A program made the position numbers and the translations under genes. The notes beneath the pieces were generated by a model that was not told the origin of the DNA, did no database searches, and worked only from the letters and a program-made list of their open reading frames with translations. 64,000 bases of DNA, taken from contig CAJTCH010000028.1 of NCBI GenBank assembly GCA_910574715.1, positions 1 through 64,000 of the forward strand, given 5' to 3'. Positions 44,394 to 55,061 of the stretch are shown here, in pieces. The stretch is from Lachnospiraceae bacterium. GTDB lineage: Bacteria > Bacillota > Clostridia > Lachnospirales > Lachnospiraceae. Every line of letters begins with the position of its first letter. The stretch's first letter is position 1.

Positions 44394-44981
44394 CTACACC
44401 AGATACTCACGCTCTGCAAGCTCCCAGATCTCGTCCCTCCCCTGCTTGGTAACAGAAGAGAATGGGATCACGATCGATCCCGGCAGAAGCCCCAGCCCCT
44501 GCCTTATTGTCCTGACCTGCTTATCCCTCTGGCTTCTCTTAATCTTATCAAGCTTCGTCGCGATAATAATAGGATGATATCCCTGCGACACGATCCAGTC
44601 ATACATCAGCTTATCATTGGCAGAAGGATCATGCCGGATATCGATCAGCAGGAACACGGCGCGAAGCTGTTTCGAGCCGTGCAGATAACGCTCCACCATC
44701 TGTCCCCACTTCTGCTTCTCCTGCTCTGACACCTTCGCATATCCATACCCCGGAAGGTCTACCAGATAGAATTCCTGATTAATATTATAGAAATTGATCG
44801 TCTGCGTCTTCCCGGGCGTAGCAGAGATGCGCGCGTAGGATTTGCGGTTCATCAAAGCATTGATGAGCGATGACTTTCCTACGTTTGATTTGCCGGCAAA
44901 TGCGATCTCCGGCAGCGTATTCTCCGGCAGCTTGCTTGTGATTCCGCATACCGTCTCCAAATTAACATTCTTAATAACCAT
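44394..44981 (-). CDS. engB: ribosome-biogenesis GTPase YsxC/EngB
   Basis: A 195-residue TRAFAC GTPase required for 50S subunit assembly. G1 is AGKSNVGKSS (about 29-38), G2 lies near ATPGKTQT, G3 is DLPGYG, G4 is TKLD and G5 is FSSVT. The order clpX-lon-engB on one strand is well conserved in Firmicutes. AGAAGGATG precedes the ATG. Confidence 0.95.
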   Translation of the reverse strand: MVIKNVNLETVCGITSKLPENTLPEIAFAGKSNVGKSSLINALMNRKSYARISATPGKTQTINFYNINQEFYLVDLPGYGYAKVSEQEKQKWGQMVERYLHGSKQLRAVFLLIDIRHDPSANDKLMYDWIVSQGYHPIIIATKLDKIKRSQRDKQVRTIRQGLGLLPGSIVIPFSSVTKQGRDEIWELAEREYLV

Positions 44982-45036
44982 TCTTCATCCTTCTCTGTTA
45001 CTATTTTGTAACAGTTCAGATACCTTCACTGTTACA

Positions 45037-47388
45037 CTATTTTACTTTCTTCTTCGGCGCAAGCGCAAGCTTCAGCACCTCGTCCATATGAGATACTGGA
45101 ATGATCTTAAGTCCCCTGGTGATCTCATGGGACAGTTCCTCCACATCAGACTCATTCTCCTTAGGCACGAGTACCATCTTGATCCCCGCGTTCTTAGCAG
45201 CCAGAAGCTTCTCCTTAAGCCCTCCGATGGGAAGCACCCGCCCCCGCAGTGTAATCTCTCCGGTCATAGCCAGATCCGCCCTTGCTTTCCTTCCGGTAAT
45301 CGCCGACATCATGGCCGTCGCCATGGTGATTCCCGCCGACGGGCCGTCCTTTGGAACCGCCCCTTCCGGAATATGGATGTGCACATCATGCTCCTTGAAG
45401 AAATGTTCGTCAACCTTGTGCTCCTTGCTCACGGAACGGATATAGCTGATTCCCGTCCTCGCCGATTCCTTCATCACATCGCCCATCTGCCCGGTCAGAA
45501 GTACCTCGCCTTCACCCGGCATGATGTTAACCTCAATCTGCAGCGTATCCCCGCCGACGCTAGTCCACGCCAGTCCACGCACGATCCCGACCTCGTCCGC
45601 CTCATTTGCCATCTGGTAAATATACAGCTCCTTGCCGAGATAATGGGCGATATTACGCTCTGTCACACGCACAGACTCCTTCTTCGTCTCCAGGATCTCC
45701 CGTGCCGTCTTGCGGCAGATATCACCGATCTTGCGCTCTAACTGACGGACACCCGCCTCCTTGGTATAATTGCGCGCCATCTTCCACAGCGCCTTCTTGC
45801 TGATGGTAAGCTGATCATCCCTAAGCCCGTGCTTCTTAAGCTGCTTGGGAATCAGATGCTCTATCGCAATGTGAAGCTTCTCATTTTCCGTATAACTGCT
45901 GACCTCGATCACCTCCATACGGTCCAGGAGCGGCCTGGGGATCGTCTGCAGCGTATTCGCCGTCGTGACGAACAATACCTCGGACAAATCCACCGGAACC
46001 TCCAGATAATGGTCGCGGAACTTGCGGTTCTGCTCGCTGTCCAATACTTCGAGAAGCGCTGAGAATGTATCTCCCTTATAATCATTGCTGACCTTATCGA
46101 TCTCGTCCAGGAGCATCAGAGGGTTCTTCACCTCTGCCTGCTTCAGACCGTTGACGATCCTTCCCGGCATCGCCCCCACATAAGTCTTCCTGTGTCCCCG
46201 GATCTCTGCTTCGTCACGCACACCGCCAAGCGAAATGCGCACATACGGCTTCTTGAGCGCTCTGGCCAGAGACCTGGCAATCGAAGTCTTGCCGGTTCCC
46301 GGAGGGCCCACCAGGCAGAGGATCGGCGCATTGCCCTTCTTCGTAAGCGCCCTTACCGCAAGAAACTCGAGCACCCTCTCTTTGACCTTCTCAAGACCAT
46401 AGTGGTCTTCTTCAAGAATCTGCTTCGCATATTCGATATCTTCATGCTCCGAACACATCTTATCCCACGGCATCTCAAGCATCGTCTCAATATAGGTACG
46501 GATCACTCCGTTCTCTGCCTGGCTTCCCATGGAATTCTGGAATCTTCGGATCTCTTTTTTTAATTTCTCCTTTACTTCATCCGAAGCCTGAAGCGCCTCT
46601 GTTTTCTGTTCGAATTCTTCCGCATCCGTCAGTGTACTGTCGTATCCCAGCTCCTCACGGATCAGCTTCGCCTCTTCCCGTAAGATGTATTCCCGCTGGT
46701 TCTTGTCCACTCTCTCCTTGACCTTCGCATGGATCTCATCCTTGACATTCATGATCTGGATCTCATTCATCAGCTTGAACGCCAGCAGCTCATAGCGGCG
46801 CATCAGATCTGCTTCCTCAAGAAGCTGCTGCGCGTCCGTGTAAGAGAACGGCGCGTTCGCCGCGACTACGTCGACCAGCTTCTTTAACTCATTGATACTC
46901 TCGATCTGCGCTGCCAGCTCCTTCGAAAGCTTCGGGTTCTTCCCCATATATTCCTTGAAGATGTCTTTCATCCCGCGAAGCATCCCCTCCAGGTTCAGCG
47001 GATGCTCATCCGCGCCCGTATCTTCCCTGGACGTATCTGTATCCGGTACGATCGTTACATTGGCGCGAAGATAGGGTTCTTCAAACTCTATGGCATTGAT
47101 ACAGGCTCTCTCTTCTCCTGTGATCAGAACCCGGTTCACCTTCTTTGGAAGCTTAATGATCTGCCGGACAGTCGCAATACAACCTGTCCTGTATACATCT
47201 GCCATTCCCGGCTCCTCCACCTCAAGATCCTTCTGGGCGGTCAGGAATATCTTCTGCTTTCCTTCCACAACCTCTTCTATTGCCTTGACAGACTTGGGTC
47301 TGCTGATATCAAAGTGGCGGACCATCTCCGGTAATATGGTAATCCCTCTTAGAGTCACCATAGGCAGGCTCATTATCTCTCTACTCAT
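45037..47388 (-). CDS. lon: ATP-dependent protease Lon
   Basis: A 783-residue LonA protease. The N-terminal LON substrate domain begins [22 protein letters not shown] coiled-coil region follows, then the AAA+ module with GPPGTGKTS and LLDEIDK, and the C-terminal peptidase with the Ser-Lys dyad (S684 in KDGPSAG, K727 in GGLKEKL). It degrades misfolded and regulatory proteins in the cytoplasm. ATG 47388 follows AAGGAG by eight bases and is chosen over an earlier TTG. A hairpin/T-tract immediately upstream separates it from clpX. Confidence 0.97.
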   Translation of the reverse strand: MSREIMSLPMVTLRGITILPEMVRHFDISRPKSVKAIEEVVEGKQKIFLTAQKDLEVEEPGMADVYRTGCIATVRQIIKLPKKVNRVLITGEERACINAIEFEEPYLRANVTIVPDTDTSREDTGADEHPLNLEGMLRGMKDIFKEYMGKNPKLSKELAAQIESINELKKLVDVVAANAPFSYTDAQQLLEEADLMRRYELLAFKLMNEIQIMNVKDEIHAKVKERVDKNQREYILREEAKLIREELGYDSTLTDAEEFEQKTEALQASDEVKEKLKKEIRRFQNSMGSQAENGVIRTYIETMLEMPWDKMCSEHEDIEYAKQILEEDHYGLEKVKERVLEFLAVRALTKKGNAPILCLVGPPGTGKTSIARSLARALKKPYVRISLGGVRDEAEIRGHRKTYVGAMPGRIVNGLKQAEVKNPLMLLDEIDKVSNDYKGDTFSALLEVLDSEQNRKFRDHYLEVPVDLSEVLFVTTANTLQTIPRPLLDRMEVIEVSSYTENEKLHIAIEHLIPKQLKKHGLRDDQLTISKKALWKMARNYTKEAGVRQLERKIGDICRKTAREILETKKESVRVTERNIAHYLGKELYIYQMANEADEVGIVRGLAWTSVGGDTLQIEVNIMPGEGEVLLTGQMGDVMKESARTGISYIRSVSKEHKVDEHFFKEHDVHIHIPEGAVPKDGPSAGITMATAMMSAITGRKARADLAMTGEITLRGRVLPIGGLKEKLLAAKNAGIKMVLVPKENESDVEELSHEITRGLKIIPVSHMDEVLKLALAPKKKVK

Positions 47389-47405
47389 AAGCAATTCTCC
47401 TTACG

Positions 47406-47471
47406 AAAAAGAATCTCGCTTTCGAGATTCTCCGCTTTGCAGCGGGTACGATAAACTTCCCACCGTACCCG
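47406..47471 (-). promoter_or_regulatory. Terminator-like hairpin array in the lon leader
   Basis: Reading toward lon: an 8-bp stem (47464-47471 with 47443-47450), a small stem CCGCT/AGCGG (47432-47445) that shares bases with the first, then an 8-bp stem (47411-47418 with 47423-47430) followed by TTTTT at 47406-47410. The last is a good intrinsic terminator 10 bases before the lon ribosome site. It could end the clpX message, attenuate lon, or both. Confidence 0.65.
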
Positions 47472-47514
47472 TCTGCCTGTTATTCTTTCTAATTGCAATC
47501 ACACATTCCGCATA

Positions 47515-48774
47515 CTATGCGCTCTCTGATCTGACAGAGATGCGTTCGCATAGCGGCTCCCCGATTCCCTTCACGGTATTCTCCGTGATCCTGCAGGCCT
47601 TCAGCGAATCGTCTGACGGAGCCCTGTACATGATATCCATCATGATACTCTCCATGATCGCACGCAGGCCTCTGGCTCCGGTCTTCCTCTTCAGAGAAGT
47701 CTCTGCGATCGCTTCCAGCGCATCCCCGTCGAACTCCAACTGCACACCGTCAAGCTCCAGCATCTTCTGATACTGCTTCACAATAGCATTCTTCGGTTCC
47801 GTCAATATCTGGATCAGAGCATCCTTATCCAGCATCTCCAACGGTACGGTAACCGGTACACGGCCTACCAGTTCAGGGATCAGCCCGAACTTCACAAGAT
47901 CCTGCGGGAGCACCTGTTTCAGAAGCCTGTCAACGTCATCCACATGCTTCTCTCCAATCTCCACGTTGAATCCGATGGACTTGCGGTCGATCCTCTTCTC
48001 TATGATCTTATCGATCCCCTCAAACGCACCGCCGCATATAAATAAGATATTCGTCGTATCAATCTGGATCAATTCCTGATGCGGATGCTTCCTTCCGCCC
48101 TGAGGCGGCACATTGGCAACCGTTCCTTCTATGATCTTAAGCAGCGCCTGCTGTACACCCTCTCCGGATACATCCCTCGTGATCGACGGGTTCTCCGACT
48201 TCCTTGTGATCTTATCAATCTCGTCAATATAGATGATACCGTATTCCGCGCGCTCAATATCGCCGTCGGCAGCCTGGATGATCTTAAGAAGGATATTCTC
48301 CACATCCTCACCCACATATCCTGCCTCCGTGAGCGCCGTCGCATCAGCGATCGCAAACGGAACGCCCAAGATCCGTGCAAGCGTCTGTGCAAGCAGCGTC
48401 TTGCCGCAGCCAGTAGGGCCGAGCATCAGGATATTACTCTTGCCTAGCTCCACTCCCAAGTCTCTTCCCGCCATGATGCGCTTATAATGATTATACACCG
48501 CGACTGACAGAACCTTCTTCGCTTCATCCTGCCCGATTACATATTCATCCAGGAATTCTTTGATCTCCTGCGGCTTAAGCAGATTGATATCCGCGAATGG
48601 ATTCCACTGCCTGTCATCGCCGTACTCGAATTCTTCCTCCAGAATCTCGGTGCACACATCAATACACTCATCACAGATATATGCCCCGTTAGGACCTGCG
48701 ATCAGCTTTCTCACCTGATTCTGCGTCTTGTTACAGAACGAACACCTCACCTGATTGTCGTTCCTTCCTACCAT
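47515..48774 (-). CDS. clpX: ATP-dependent Clp protease ATP-binding subunit ClpX
   Basis: A 419-residue AAA+ unfoldase. The N-terminal C4 zinc-binding domain (CSFCNKTQ...CDECIDVC) recognises adaptors. Walker A is [12 protein letters not shown], Walker B is IIYIDEIDK, and a ClpP-docking IGF-type loop (residues RKSIGFNVE) and the sensor-2 [10 protein letters not shown] are present. It delivers substrates to ClpP, encoded directly upstream. GAGGTGAG precedes the ATG. Confidence 0.97.
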   Translation of the reverse strand: MVGRNDNQVRCSFCNKTQNQVRKLIAGPNGAYICDECIDVCTEILEEEFEYGDDRQWNPFADINLLKPQEIKEFLDEYVIGQDEAKKVLSVAVYNHYKRIMAGRDLGVELGKSNILMLGPTGCGKTLLAQTLARILGVPFAIADATALTEAGYVGEDVENILLKIIQAADGDIERAEYGIIYIDEIDKITRKSENPSITRDVSGEGVQQALLKIIEGTVANVPPQGGRKHPHQELIQIDTTNILFICGGAFEGIDKIIEKRIDRKSIGFNVEIGEKHVDDVDRLLKQVLPQDLVKFGLIPELVGRVPVTVPLEMLDKDALIQILTEPKNAIVKQYQKMLELDGVQLEFDGDALEAIAETSLKRKTGARGLRAIMESIMMDIMYRAPSDDSLKACRITENTVKGIGEPLCERISVRSESA

Positions 48775-48816
48775 TCTCTCACCTCGTCCAAGGACATCTT
48801 CAAAAGCTTCAGTTCC

Positions 48817-49398
48817 TTAACGGTTCTTGATGACCTCGTCGATCAAGCCGTATTCCTTCGCTTCCTCTGCCGACATGAAATTATCCCGATCCGTATCAGC
48901 ACTAATCACCTCTATCGGCTGTCCTGTGTTTTCTGATAATATTTGATTCAATCTCTGACGGGTCTTCAATATATGTTCCGCGGCAATCTGGATCTCCGTT
49001 GCCTGACCCCGCGCTCCGCCTGACGGCTGATGGATCATGATCTCGGCATTCGGGAGCGCAAGTCTCTTGCCCTTCGTGCCTCCTGCCAGAAGGAATGATC
49101 CCATACTTGCCGCCATACCGATGCAGATCGTCTCTATATCACACTTGATATACTGCATGGTATCATAGATCGCCAGACCTGCCGTAACAGAGCCGCCTGG
49201 ACTGTTGATATACAGATGGATATCCTTCTCCGGATCCTCTGCCTCAAGAAACAGGAGCTGTGCGACTACAACGCTCGCCGACACATCCGATACTTCTTCG
49301 CCGAGAAATATGATCCTGTCCTTCAAAAGCCTCGAATAAATATCGTAGGAACGTTCCCCGCGGCTCGTCTGTTCAATGACATAAGGTACCAAACTCAT
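48817..49398 (-). CDS. clpP: ATP-dependent Clp protease proteolytic subunit ClpP
   Basis: A 193-residue serine peptidase that forms tetradecameric barrels. The catalytic triad is visible: Ser in GMAASMGSF, His in MIHQPSGG and Asp in TDRDNFMS. It partners the ClpX encoded 42 bases downstream. Length and motifs match housekeeping ClpP1. The tig-clpP-clpX arrangement implies co-transcription from the tig promoter. Confidence 0.97.
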   Translation of the reverse strand: MSLVPYVIEQTSRGERSYDIYSRLLKDRIIFLGEEVSDVSASVVVAQLLFLEAEDPEKDIHLYINSPGGSVTAGLAIYDTMQYIKCDIETICIGMAASMGSFLLAGGTKGKRLALPNAEIMIHQPSGGARGQATEIQIAAEHILKTRQRLNQILSENTGQPIEVISADTDRDNFMSAEEAKEYGLIDEVIKNR

Positions 49399-49424
49399 GC
49401 ATATGCCTCCTTGCGATTCAACCC

Positions 49425-50711
49425 TTATTTTTCAACAGCATTCTCTACCAGGAATGTGATCGCCTCCTGGACTGCTATGTCTTTCTTCATACGTTCTTTT
49501 TCCTTGTCGCCCATGTACTCTTTGAACTTATCAGCTTCCATCTTGTACATGTCCGCCATCTTCGCAATCTCTTCGTCGAACTTCTCATCGCTGACCTCGA
49601 TATTCTCTGCCTCAACGATCGCCTCTAATACAAGACGAGTCTCGATGCTCTTAACGGCCTGCGGCCTGATATCCGCTAACAGCTTCTCTGAGGTCATGCC
49701 TGTAAACTGGAAATACTGCTCCATAGTCAGGCCTTGCCCCCGCATTCTCTGAGCGAAATCATCAGCCATCTGCATTACCTGAGTCTCGATCATAGCATCC
49801 GGAAGCTCGTACTGTGCATTCTGAACAGCCTGTTCAACAGCAGAATCCTCCTGCTTCTCCTTGCCTTCAGAAGCCTTCTGCTCCTCAAGTTTTGCCTTAA
49901 CATCCTCTTTGTATTCCTCTAATGTATCAAATTCTGATACTTCTGCAGCGAATTCGTCGTCGATCTCAGGAAGCTCCTTCGCCTTAATCTCATGTACTTT
50001 ACACTGGAATACCGCTGCCTTGCCCTTAAGATCTTCTGCATGGTACTCCTCCGGAAATGTAACGTTAACCTCTACATCTGTTCCGGCTTCCACACCGATC
50101 AGCTGCTCCTCGAATCCGGGAATAAATGATCCTGAACCGATGATCAGCGGATAATTCTCAGCCTTGCCGCCCTCGAACGGAACTCCGTCCACGAAGCCTT
50201 CATAGTCGAGGATGATCTCATCTCCATCCTGTACCGGACGGTCCTCTACCGTGATGGTCCTGGCATTCTTCTCAGCCTCTTCCTGTATCTTCTCCTCAAC
50301 CTCTTCCAGCGTCACGTCTGTGGATATCTTCTCGACTTCCAGTCCCTTATATTGCCCAAGCGTTACCTCCGGCTTCGTAGCTACCGTCGCTGTAAAGATG
50401 AACGGCTTCCCCTTCTCGATCTGGACCACATCAATCTCCGGTCTGGATACGATCTCAATCTCACTCTCGTCATAGGCTTCTGAATATGCCTTGGGGATCA
50501 GTTCGTTCGCCGCATCATCATAGAAGATCTCCGCCCCGTACATCTTCTCAATCATCTGGCGCGGAACCTTCCCCTTGCGGAAACCGGGGATCGCGATTCT
50601 GTTCTTCTGCTTCTTATATGCATTCTGAAGTGCTTTCTCTAAATCATCGGCAGAAACCTCAATAGTAAGCTTCGCCATGTTTTTCTCTAACTTCTCTACC
50701 TGTAAGCTCAT
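49425..50711 (-). CDS. tig: trigger factor
   Basis: A 428-residue ribosome-associated chaperone and peptidyl-prolyl isomerase. The N-terminal domain has the ribosome-binding signature GFRKGKVPR (about 44-52). The FKBP-type domain (about 155-240) includes [17 protein letters not shown] and a FEEQLIG block. The C-terminal chaperone arms are helical and acidic. AGGAGG precedes the ATG. A possible promoter (TATACT on the minus strand near 50790) lies upstream. It appears to lead the clpP-clpX-lon-engB run. Confidence 0.96.
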   Translation of the reverse strand: MSLQVEKLEKNMAKLTIEVSADDLEKALQNAYKKQKNRIAIPGFRKGKVPRQMIEKMYGAEIFYDDAANELIPKAYSEAYDESEIEIVSRPEIDVVQIEKGKPFIFTATVATKPEVTLGQYKGLEVEKISTDVTLEEVEEKIQEEAEKNARTITVEDRPVQDGDEIILDYEGFVDGVPFEGGKAENYPLIIGSGSFIPGFEEQLIGVEAGTDVEVNVTFPEEYHAEDLKGKAAVFQCKVHEIKAKELPEIDDEFAAEVSEFDTLEEYKEDVKAKLEEQKASEGKEKQEDSAVEQAVQNAQYELPDAMIETQVMQMADDFAQRMRGQGLTMEQYFQFTGMTSEKLLADIRPQAVKSIETRLVLEAIVEAENIEVSDEKFDEEIAKMADMYKMEADKFKEYMGDKEKERMKKDIAVQEAITFLVENAVEK

Positions 50712-50824
50712 TTGCTATTTCCTCCTGTTTCTATCCCACCCTTCGGTAGTCAAAGAGATGGGCATACTATTCTACTTTACATTCACCAAAGAAGTATAAC
50801 ACAAACCTCTTTAAATATCCAGTC

Positions 50825-51526
50825 CTACATTGATTGAATTTCATCTAAACGAAGTATTTTTCGGATCAGGCTGTCCATATCATCCTCGTCCACAGAATAC
50901 TCGGATCCCGTCTCTGCCCTCACATGAAAGATCACCGTCTCCTCTTCGCCGTATTCAATATCCATATAAGCCGTATCCAACAACTCATAGGCATGATTGA
51001 TGATATCGAGCAGGATCTGCTGGTCCGCCTCTTCCTCCGCAAAGCCCTCATATTCCCCTTTCTCGATCTTCTCCGCCATCTTAAGCGAATCCTCGACCAG
51101 CATCTCCTGGAAGGTCACGAATACATCCGCCGGCCAGATCTCAACCGGCACCTCATATTCCTTCTTCCCGGTCTTCTTGGCCTCTCCCACCTGATAACGC
51201 ATGACCATAAATATCCTAGATACCAGCTCAGCGAACCGGGTGGTCTTAAGCTCACCGATCTCAAGACCGCTGGTGACGTTGGCTTCTACAAACCGGTCAA
51301 TAGAATCCCTGTACGCCTGCATCAGGGCCTCCTCGGAAGCATCCTCCATGAAGGCTGACGCTTTCGTGATATCTGCCTGAAAGGTAAGGTCAAGCAATGC
51401 CTGCGAATATCCTGCCGCGTCAAAATCCCTGCCGCATCCTGTCACATTGGCCAGAAGGGCCGCGCACAGTATACAGATCCCAAGCAATCTTCTGATCCCT
51501 TTTATTCTGTTATTTTTTCTTCTCAT
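50825..51526 (-). CDS. putative lipoprotein of unknown function
   Basis: About 233 residues from ATG 51526. A basic start (RRKNNRIKGIRR), a hydrophobic stretch and the lipobox ANVTGC indicate a membrane-anchored lipoprotein. The rest is acidic and largely helical, with 'F..ADITKASAFMEDASEEAL' resembling DUF5105-type lipoproteins of clostridia, though that is a weak recollection. The ATG lies inside the end of the DJ-1 family gene and lacks a clear ribosome site, so coupling or the upstream TTG 51544 is possible. No function can be given. Confidence 0.65.
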   Translation of the reverse strand: MRRKNNRIKGIRRLLGICILCAALLANVTGCGRDFDAAGYSQALLDLTFQADITKASAFMEDASEEALMQAYRDSIDRFVEANVTSGLEIGELKTTRFAELVSRIFMVMRYQVGEAKKTGKKEYEVPVEIWPADVFVTFQEMLVEDSLKMAEKIEKGEYEGFAEEEADQQILLDIINHAYELLDTAYMDIEYGEEETVIFHVRAETGSEYSVDEDDMDSLIRKILRLDEIQSM

Positions 51527-52067
51527 ATACAATTGACTCTGCAATTTCCTCTGCCTTCTCTTTTCCTGAAAGGACCTCGATCAACTTCAGCGCAAAATCA
51601 ATCGCCGTTCCGACTCCCTGGCTGGTAATGATATTCCCGTCCACCGTCACCGGCGCTCCAGTGAGAGCGGCTCCCTGGATCTCCTTCTCCATAGCCGGAT
51701 AACAGGTGACACGCTTCCCTTTCAGAATTCCAAGATTACTTAGAACTGTCGGCGCCGCACAGATCGCCCCGATCTTCTTCCCGTCCTCGAAGAAGTCCTT
51801 CACAACCCTGCGGACTCCCGCATGCTCGTCAAGATGCTTCGTTCCCGGCATCCCTCCCGGAAGTACGATCATGTCTGACTCCACAAAGTTCACTTCCTCA
51901 AACAGATCCTCTGTCTGTACATTGATCCCGTGAGAGCCATGCACCGTATACTCTTCCGTGACCGAAACCGTATCTACATATATCGTCGCCCTGCGCAGCA
52001 GATCAACCACCGTCAGCGCCTCAACCTCTTCAAATCCATCTGCCAGAAGCACACTTACCTTTTTCAT
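51510..52067 (-). CDS. DJ-1/PfpI family protein
   Basis: A 185-residue flavodoxin-like protein. ADGFEEVEALTVVDLLRRA holds the conserved Glu, and GAICAAPTVL carries the reactive Cys at the nucleophile elbow of the DJ-1/YajL/ThiJ superfamily. Proposed roles of relatives are stress protection, glyoxalase or deglycase activity, and none can be chosen here. AGGAGG-like sequence precedes the ATG. Divergent from the CYTH gene. Confidence 0.88.
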   Translation of the reverse strand: MKKVSVLLADGFEEVEALTVVDLLRRATIYVDTVSVTEEYTVHGSHGINVQTEDLFEEVNFVESDMIVLPGGMPGTKHLDEHAGVRRVVKDFFEDGKKIGAICAAPTVLSNLGILKGKRVTCYPAMEKEIQGAALTGAPVTVDGNIITSQGVGTAIDFALKLIEVLSGKEKAEEIAESIVYEKKK

Positions 52068-52148
52068 GGCAATCCCTCCTCTTAATATATTAATTTACTT
52101 TCATCCTAAACTGTATTATAATGATTTCCAGACAGGAGGTACAAAATA

Positions 52149-52604
52149 TTGGAAATCGAACGCAAATATCTCGTACATCGGCTGCCCGAACACCTTACGG
52201 ATTATCCCTGCCGTACGATCACGCAAGGATATCTGAACACTTCCCCTGTGATACGGATCCGCCGGGACAATGATAAGTACGAACTCACCTATAAGTCCAA
52301 GGGCCTTATGGCAAGAGAGGAATATAATCTTCCTCTGACCCGGGAAGCCTATGAACATCTTCTCACCAAGATCGACGGATACATGATCCGCAAGAAACGT
52401 TACATGATCCCCCTCAAGTGCGGTCTGACTGCAGAGCTTGACGTCTTCGAGGAGCAGCTCGCACCTCTTCTGCTTGTGGAGGTTGAATTCCAAAGCGAGG
52501 AAGACGCCCTGTCCTTCGTCCCGCCTTCCTGGTTCGGAGAAGATGTAACCTTCTCCGGAGAATATCACAACAGCCGTCTCGCCGGTATGACATCCTTTCC
52601 GTGA
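52149..52604 (+). CDS. CYTH domain protein (inorganic triphosphatase-like)
   Basis: A 151-residue protein beginning MEIERKYLV, the metal-binding ExExK signature of the CYTH triphosphate tunnel family. It continues TQGYLN, VIRIRRDNDKYELTYKSKG and LDVFEEQLAPLLLVEVEFQSEEDA, the alternating charged strands that line the tunnel. Single-domain bacterial members hydrolyse tripolyphosphate or nucleoside triphosphates. The start is TTG 52149, supported by CAGGAGG eight bases upstream. Confidence 0.9.
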   Translation: MEIERKYLVHRLPEHLTDYPCRTITQGYLNTSPVIRIRRDNDKYELTYKSKGLMAREEYNLPLTREAYEHLLTKIDGYMIRKKRYMIPLKCGLTAELDVFEEQLAPLLLVEVEFQSEEDALSFVPPSWFGEDVTFSGEYHNSRLAGMTSFP

Positions 52605-52619
52605 TCACTTACCGGCGGA

Positions 52620-53828
52620 TCAGTCTGCCAATGCGAAGCCGTCGTGGACGGCGTTCATCGCCTTGTCGATATCCTTCTCCGGTACCAGCACCGTGATACG
52701 GATCTCAGAGGTCGAGATCATATTGATATTGATCCTGGAATTATACAAGGCTTCGAACATCTTCGCCGCCACGCCGGGATTGCTCATCATCCCCGCTCCC
52801 ACGACGGATAGTTTCGCCACGTCTTCATTCCAGGTGATATCCTGTATCGTAAGTCTCTCCTGGTTCTCCCTTAAGTTCCTGATCGCAGCCTCCAGATCAT
52901 CGGATGCCACCGTAAAGGAGATATCCTTCGTCCCCTCTCTTCCCACAGACTGCAGGATAATATCTACATTGATGTTATTCTTCGCCAACGTATCGAAGAT
53001 ACGGAACGCGATTCCCGGCTTATCCTCCACTCCGATCACAGAGATCCTGGCTGTATTCTTGTCGGCAGCCACACCGGTCACTAATAATTTCTCCATCCCC
53101 TTTGCCTCCTTGACTACGGTTCCTTCTGAACGGTTCAGGCTGGACCGAACAACCAGTTCGACATTGTATTTCTTCGCCATCTCCACTGAACGGTTGTGGA
53201 GAACTCTTGCTCCCAGGCTTGCAAGCTCCAGCATCTCATCATAGGTAATCATGTCGATCTTCCGGGCATTCTTAACCACCCTTGGATCTGCCGTATATAC
53301 GCCGTCCACGTCCGTATAGATCTCACATCTGTCCGCATGCAAGGCCGCAGCCAGGGCCACCGCCGTAGTATCCGACCCTCCGCGGCCAAGAGTCGTGATA
53401 TCCTCGTATTTGTTCACACCCTGGAATCCGGTCACGATCACGATCTTCCGGGAATCCAGTTCATGAAGGATCCGCTCTGTCTCCACACGCTTAAACCGTG
53501 CATTGCCGTACCTGGAAGTAGAATGCATCCGCACCTGGAACGCGTTCAGGGACACCGCCGGCACATCAAGGGACTGCATGGCCATAGCCATCAGGGATAC
53601 GGATACCTGCTCGCCCGTGGTAAGGAGCATATCGATCTCCCGCTTCTTGGCCCTGGGATTGATCGTATCCGCAAGCGCCAGCAGCTCGTCTGTCGTATCC
53701 CCCATCGCGGACAGCACAACGACCACATCATTTCCCGCTTTATAATCTTCTATACATCTCCTGGCAACATTAAAGATCCTCTCCTTATTCGCCACGGAGC
53801 TGCCGCCAAATTTCTTAACTATCAGCAT
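52620..53828 (-). CDS. aspartate kinase
   Basis: A 402-residue aspartokinase, the first enzyme of the lysine/threonine/methionine branch. KKFGGSSVA (residues 5-13) is the kinase signature. GFQGV, TTLGRGGSDTTAVALA and EIYTDVDGVYTADPR follow. Two C-terminal ACT domains (from about 265) provide feedback control. Length and the single-chain form resemble the class that carries an internal beta-subunit start. ATG 53828 follows GGAGGAGG, and it overlaps the ApgM-like gene by 7 bases. Confidence 0.95.
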   Translation of the reverse strand: MLIVKKFGGSSVANKERIFNVARRCIEDYKAGNDVVVVLSAMGDTTDELLALADTINPRAKKREIDMLLTTGEQVSVSLMAMAMQSLDVPAVSLNAFQVRMHSTSRYGNARFKRVETERILHELDSRKIVIVTGFQGVNKYEDITTLGRGGSDTTAVALAAALHADRCEIYTDVDGVYTADPRVVKNARKIDMITYDEMLELASLGARVLHNRSVEMAKKYNVELVVRSSLNRSEGTVVKEAKGMEKLLVTGVAADKNTARISVIGVEDKPGIAFRIFDTLAKNNINVDIILQSVGREGTKDISFTVASDDLEAAIRNLRENQERLTIQDITWNEDVAKLSVVGAGMMSNPGVAAKMFEALYNSRININMISTSEIRITVLVPEKDIDKAMNAVHDGFALAD

Positions 53829-55048
53829 AGTTCCTCCTCCGGATTCACCTCTTCTAACAAATGTCCGATCAGGAGGTATCCGTCCTGCCATTTTCTCCCC
53901 GTCAGCGCTGCCGTCTCCTCTGAATAGACTGCCGCTCCCTGGGAATCTCTGGTACTGTCATACAGAAGATATGGAACCGGCTCGCCTGTATGGGTGCGCG
54001 CCTCTATCGGTGTCGGATGATCCGGAAGCAGTAAGATGCGGAAATCCTCTCCTGCCTTCCGAAGTCCATTCAGTACGCCTCCCAATATCTTCTCATCCAC
54101 ATATTCTATCGCAGTGATCTTGTCTTCTATCCTTCCTTGATGCCCCATCTCGTCCGGAGCCTCTACATGGATATAAGCAAAATCATACCCGCCTTTGGTG
54201 AGAGCCTCCACAGCCGCGCCGGCCTTGCCCTCATAATTCGTATGGAGTCCGCCGTTGACTCCTTCTACCAGGATCCGGTCCATATCTGCACCGACTGCAA
54301 TCCCCTTGAGCAGATCTACCGCAGAGATCATCACGCCCTTCTTCCCGGTACGTTCCCCGAAGGATGTAAGGGACGGCTTCTTCCCCGCTCCCCAGAACCA
54401 TGCCGAGTTCGCCGGTTTTAATCCCTGCTCCTTACGTTTTACATTCAGAGGGTGGTTTCTCAGGATGTCATAACTCTTCTTCATCATATCCCGCAGCACC
54501 TCATCCTTGGGAAGATATTCCCCGATCCGGCGTGTCAGGATATCGTGAGGAGGCGTCAATTCTATCACCTTCCCTTCTTTCCAGATCAACAGGTGGCGGT
54601 AACTGGTGCCCGCGTAGAATTCATAACCTTCTCTTCCAAGCCCATCCTTCAGAGCTTCAATAAGAACCGCCGCATCCTCCGTATCAATCTCGTCGGAGCT
54701 GTGGTCGAGGATGACCTGGTCTTCATACTCCCCTTCCTCCTCCGTCACAGAGACAAGGTTGCACCGGAACGATACGTCTGTATCCTCCATCTGTACCCCG
54801 ATACTAAGCGCCTCCAACGGAGATCTGCCTGTATAATAGATCTTCGGGTCATAGCCCATGACCGAGAGATTGGCCGTATCACTTCCCGGCGCCATACCCT
54901 CCGGAACCATGGACGCCATGCCAAGCTCCGACACCGGCGCAAGACTGTCCATCACAGGCGTCCTTGCAGCCTGAAGTGTCGTCCGCCCTCCCAGCTCTTC
55001 AAGCGGCCTGCCTGCCATGCCGTCACTTAAAATGATTACATATTTCAT
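53822..55048 (-). CDS. ApgM-like phosphoglycerate mutase family protein, predicted homoserine kinase analogue
   Basis: A 408-residue member of the archaeal cofactor-independent phosphoglycerate mutase/alkaline phosphatase superfamily. VIILSDGMAGRPLEELGG supplies the first metal Asp, GSDTANLSVMGYDP the nucleophile Ser region, and HVEAPDEMGHQGR and LLPDHPTPIEARTHTGEP the remaining metal ligands. In clostridial and Bacteroides threonine operons this family occupies the position of the missing homoserine kinase. Here it lies between hom and the aspartokinase gene, overlapping the latter, so I favour homoserine phosphorylation over glycolysis. Confidence 0.85.
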   Translation of the reverse strand: MKYVIILSDGMAGRPLEELGGRTTLQAARTPVMDSLAPVSELGMASMVPEGMAPGSDTANLSVMGYDPKIYYTGRSPLEALSIGVQMEDTDVSFRCNLVSVTEEEGEYEDQVILDHSSDEIDTEDAAVLIEALKDGLGREGYEFYAGTSYRHLLIWKEGKVIELTPPHDILTRRIGEYLPKDEVLRDMMKKSYDILRNHPLNVKRKEQGLKPANSAWFWGAGKKPSLTSFGERTGKKGVMISAVDLLKGIAVGADMDRILVEGVNGGLHTNYEGKAGAAVEALTKGGYDFAYIHVEAPDEMGHQGRIEDKITAIEYVDEKILGGVLNGLRKAGEDFRILLLPDHPTPIEARTHTGEPVPYLLYDSTRDSQGAAVYSEETAALTGRKWQDGYLLIGHLLEEVNPEEELC

Positions 55049-55061
55049 TGATTCTTCACTC

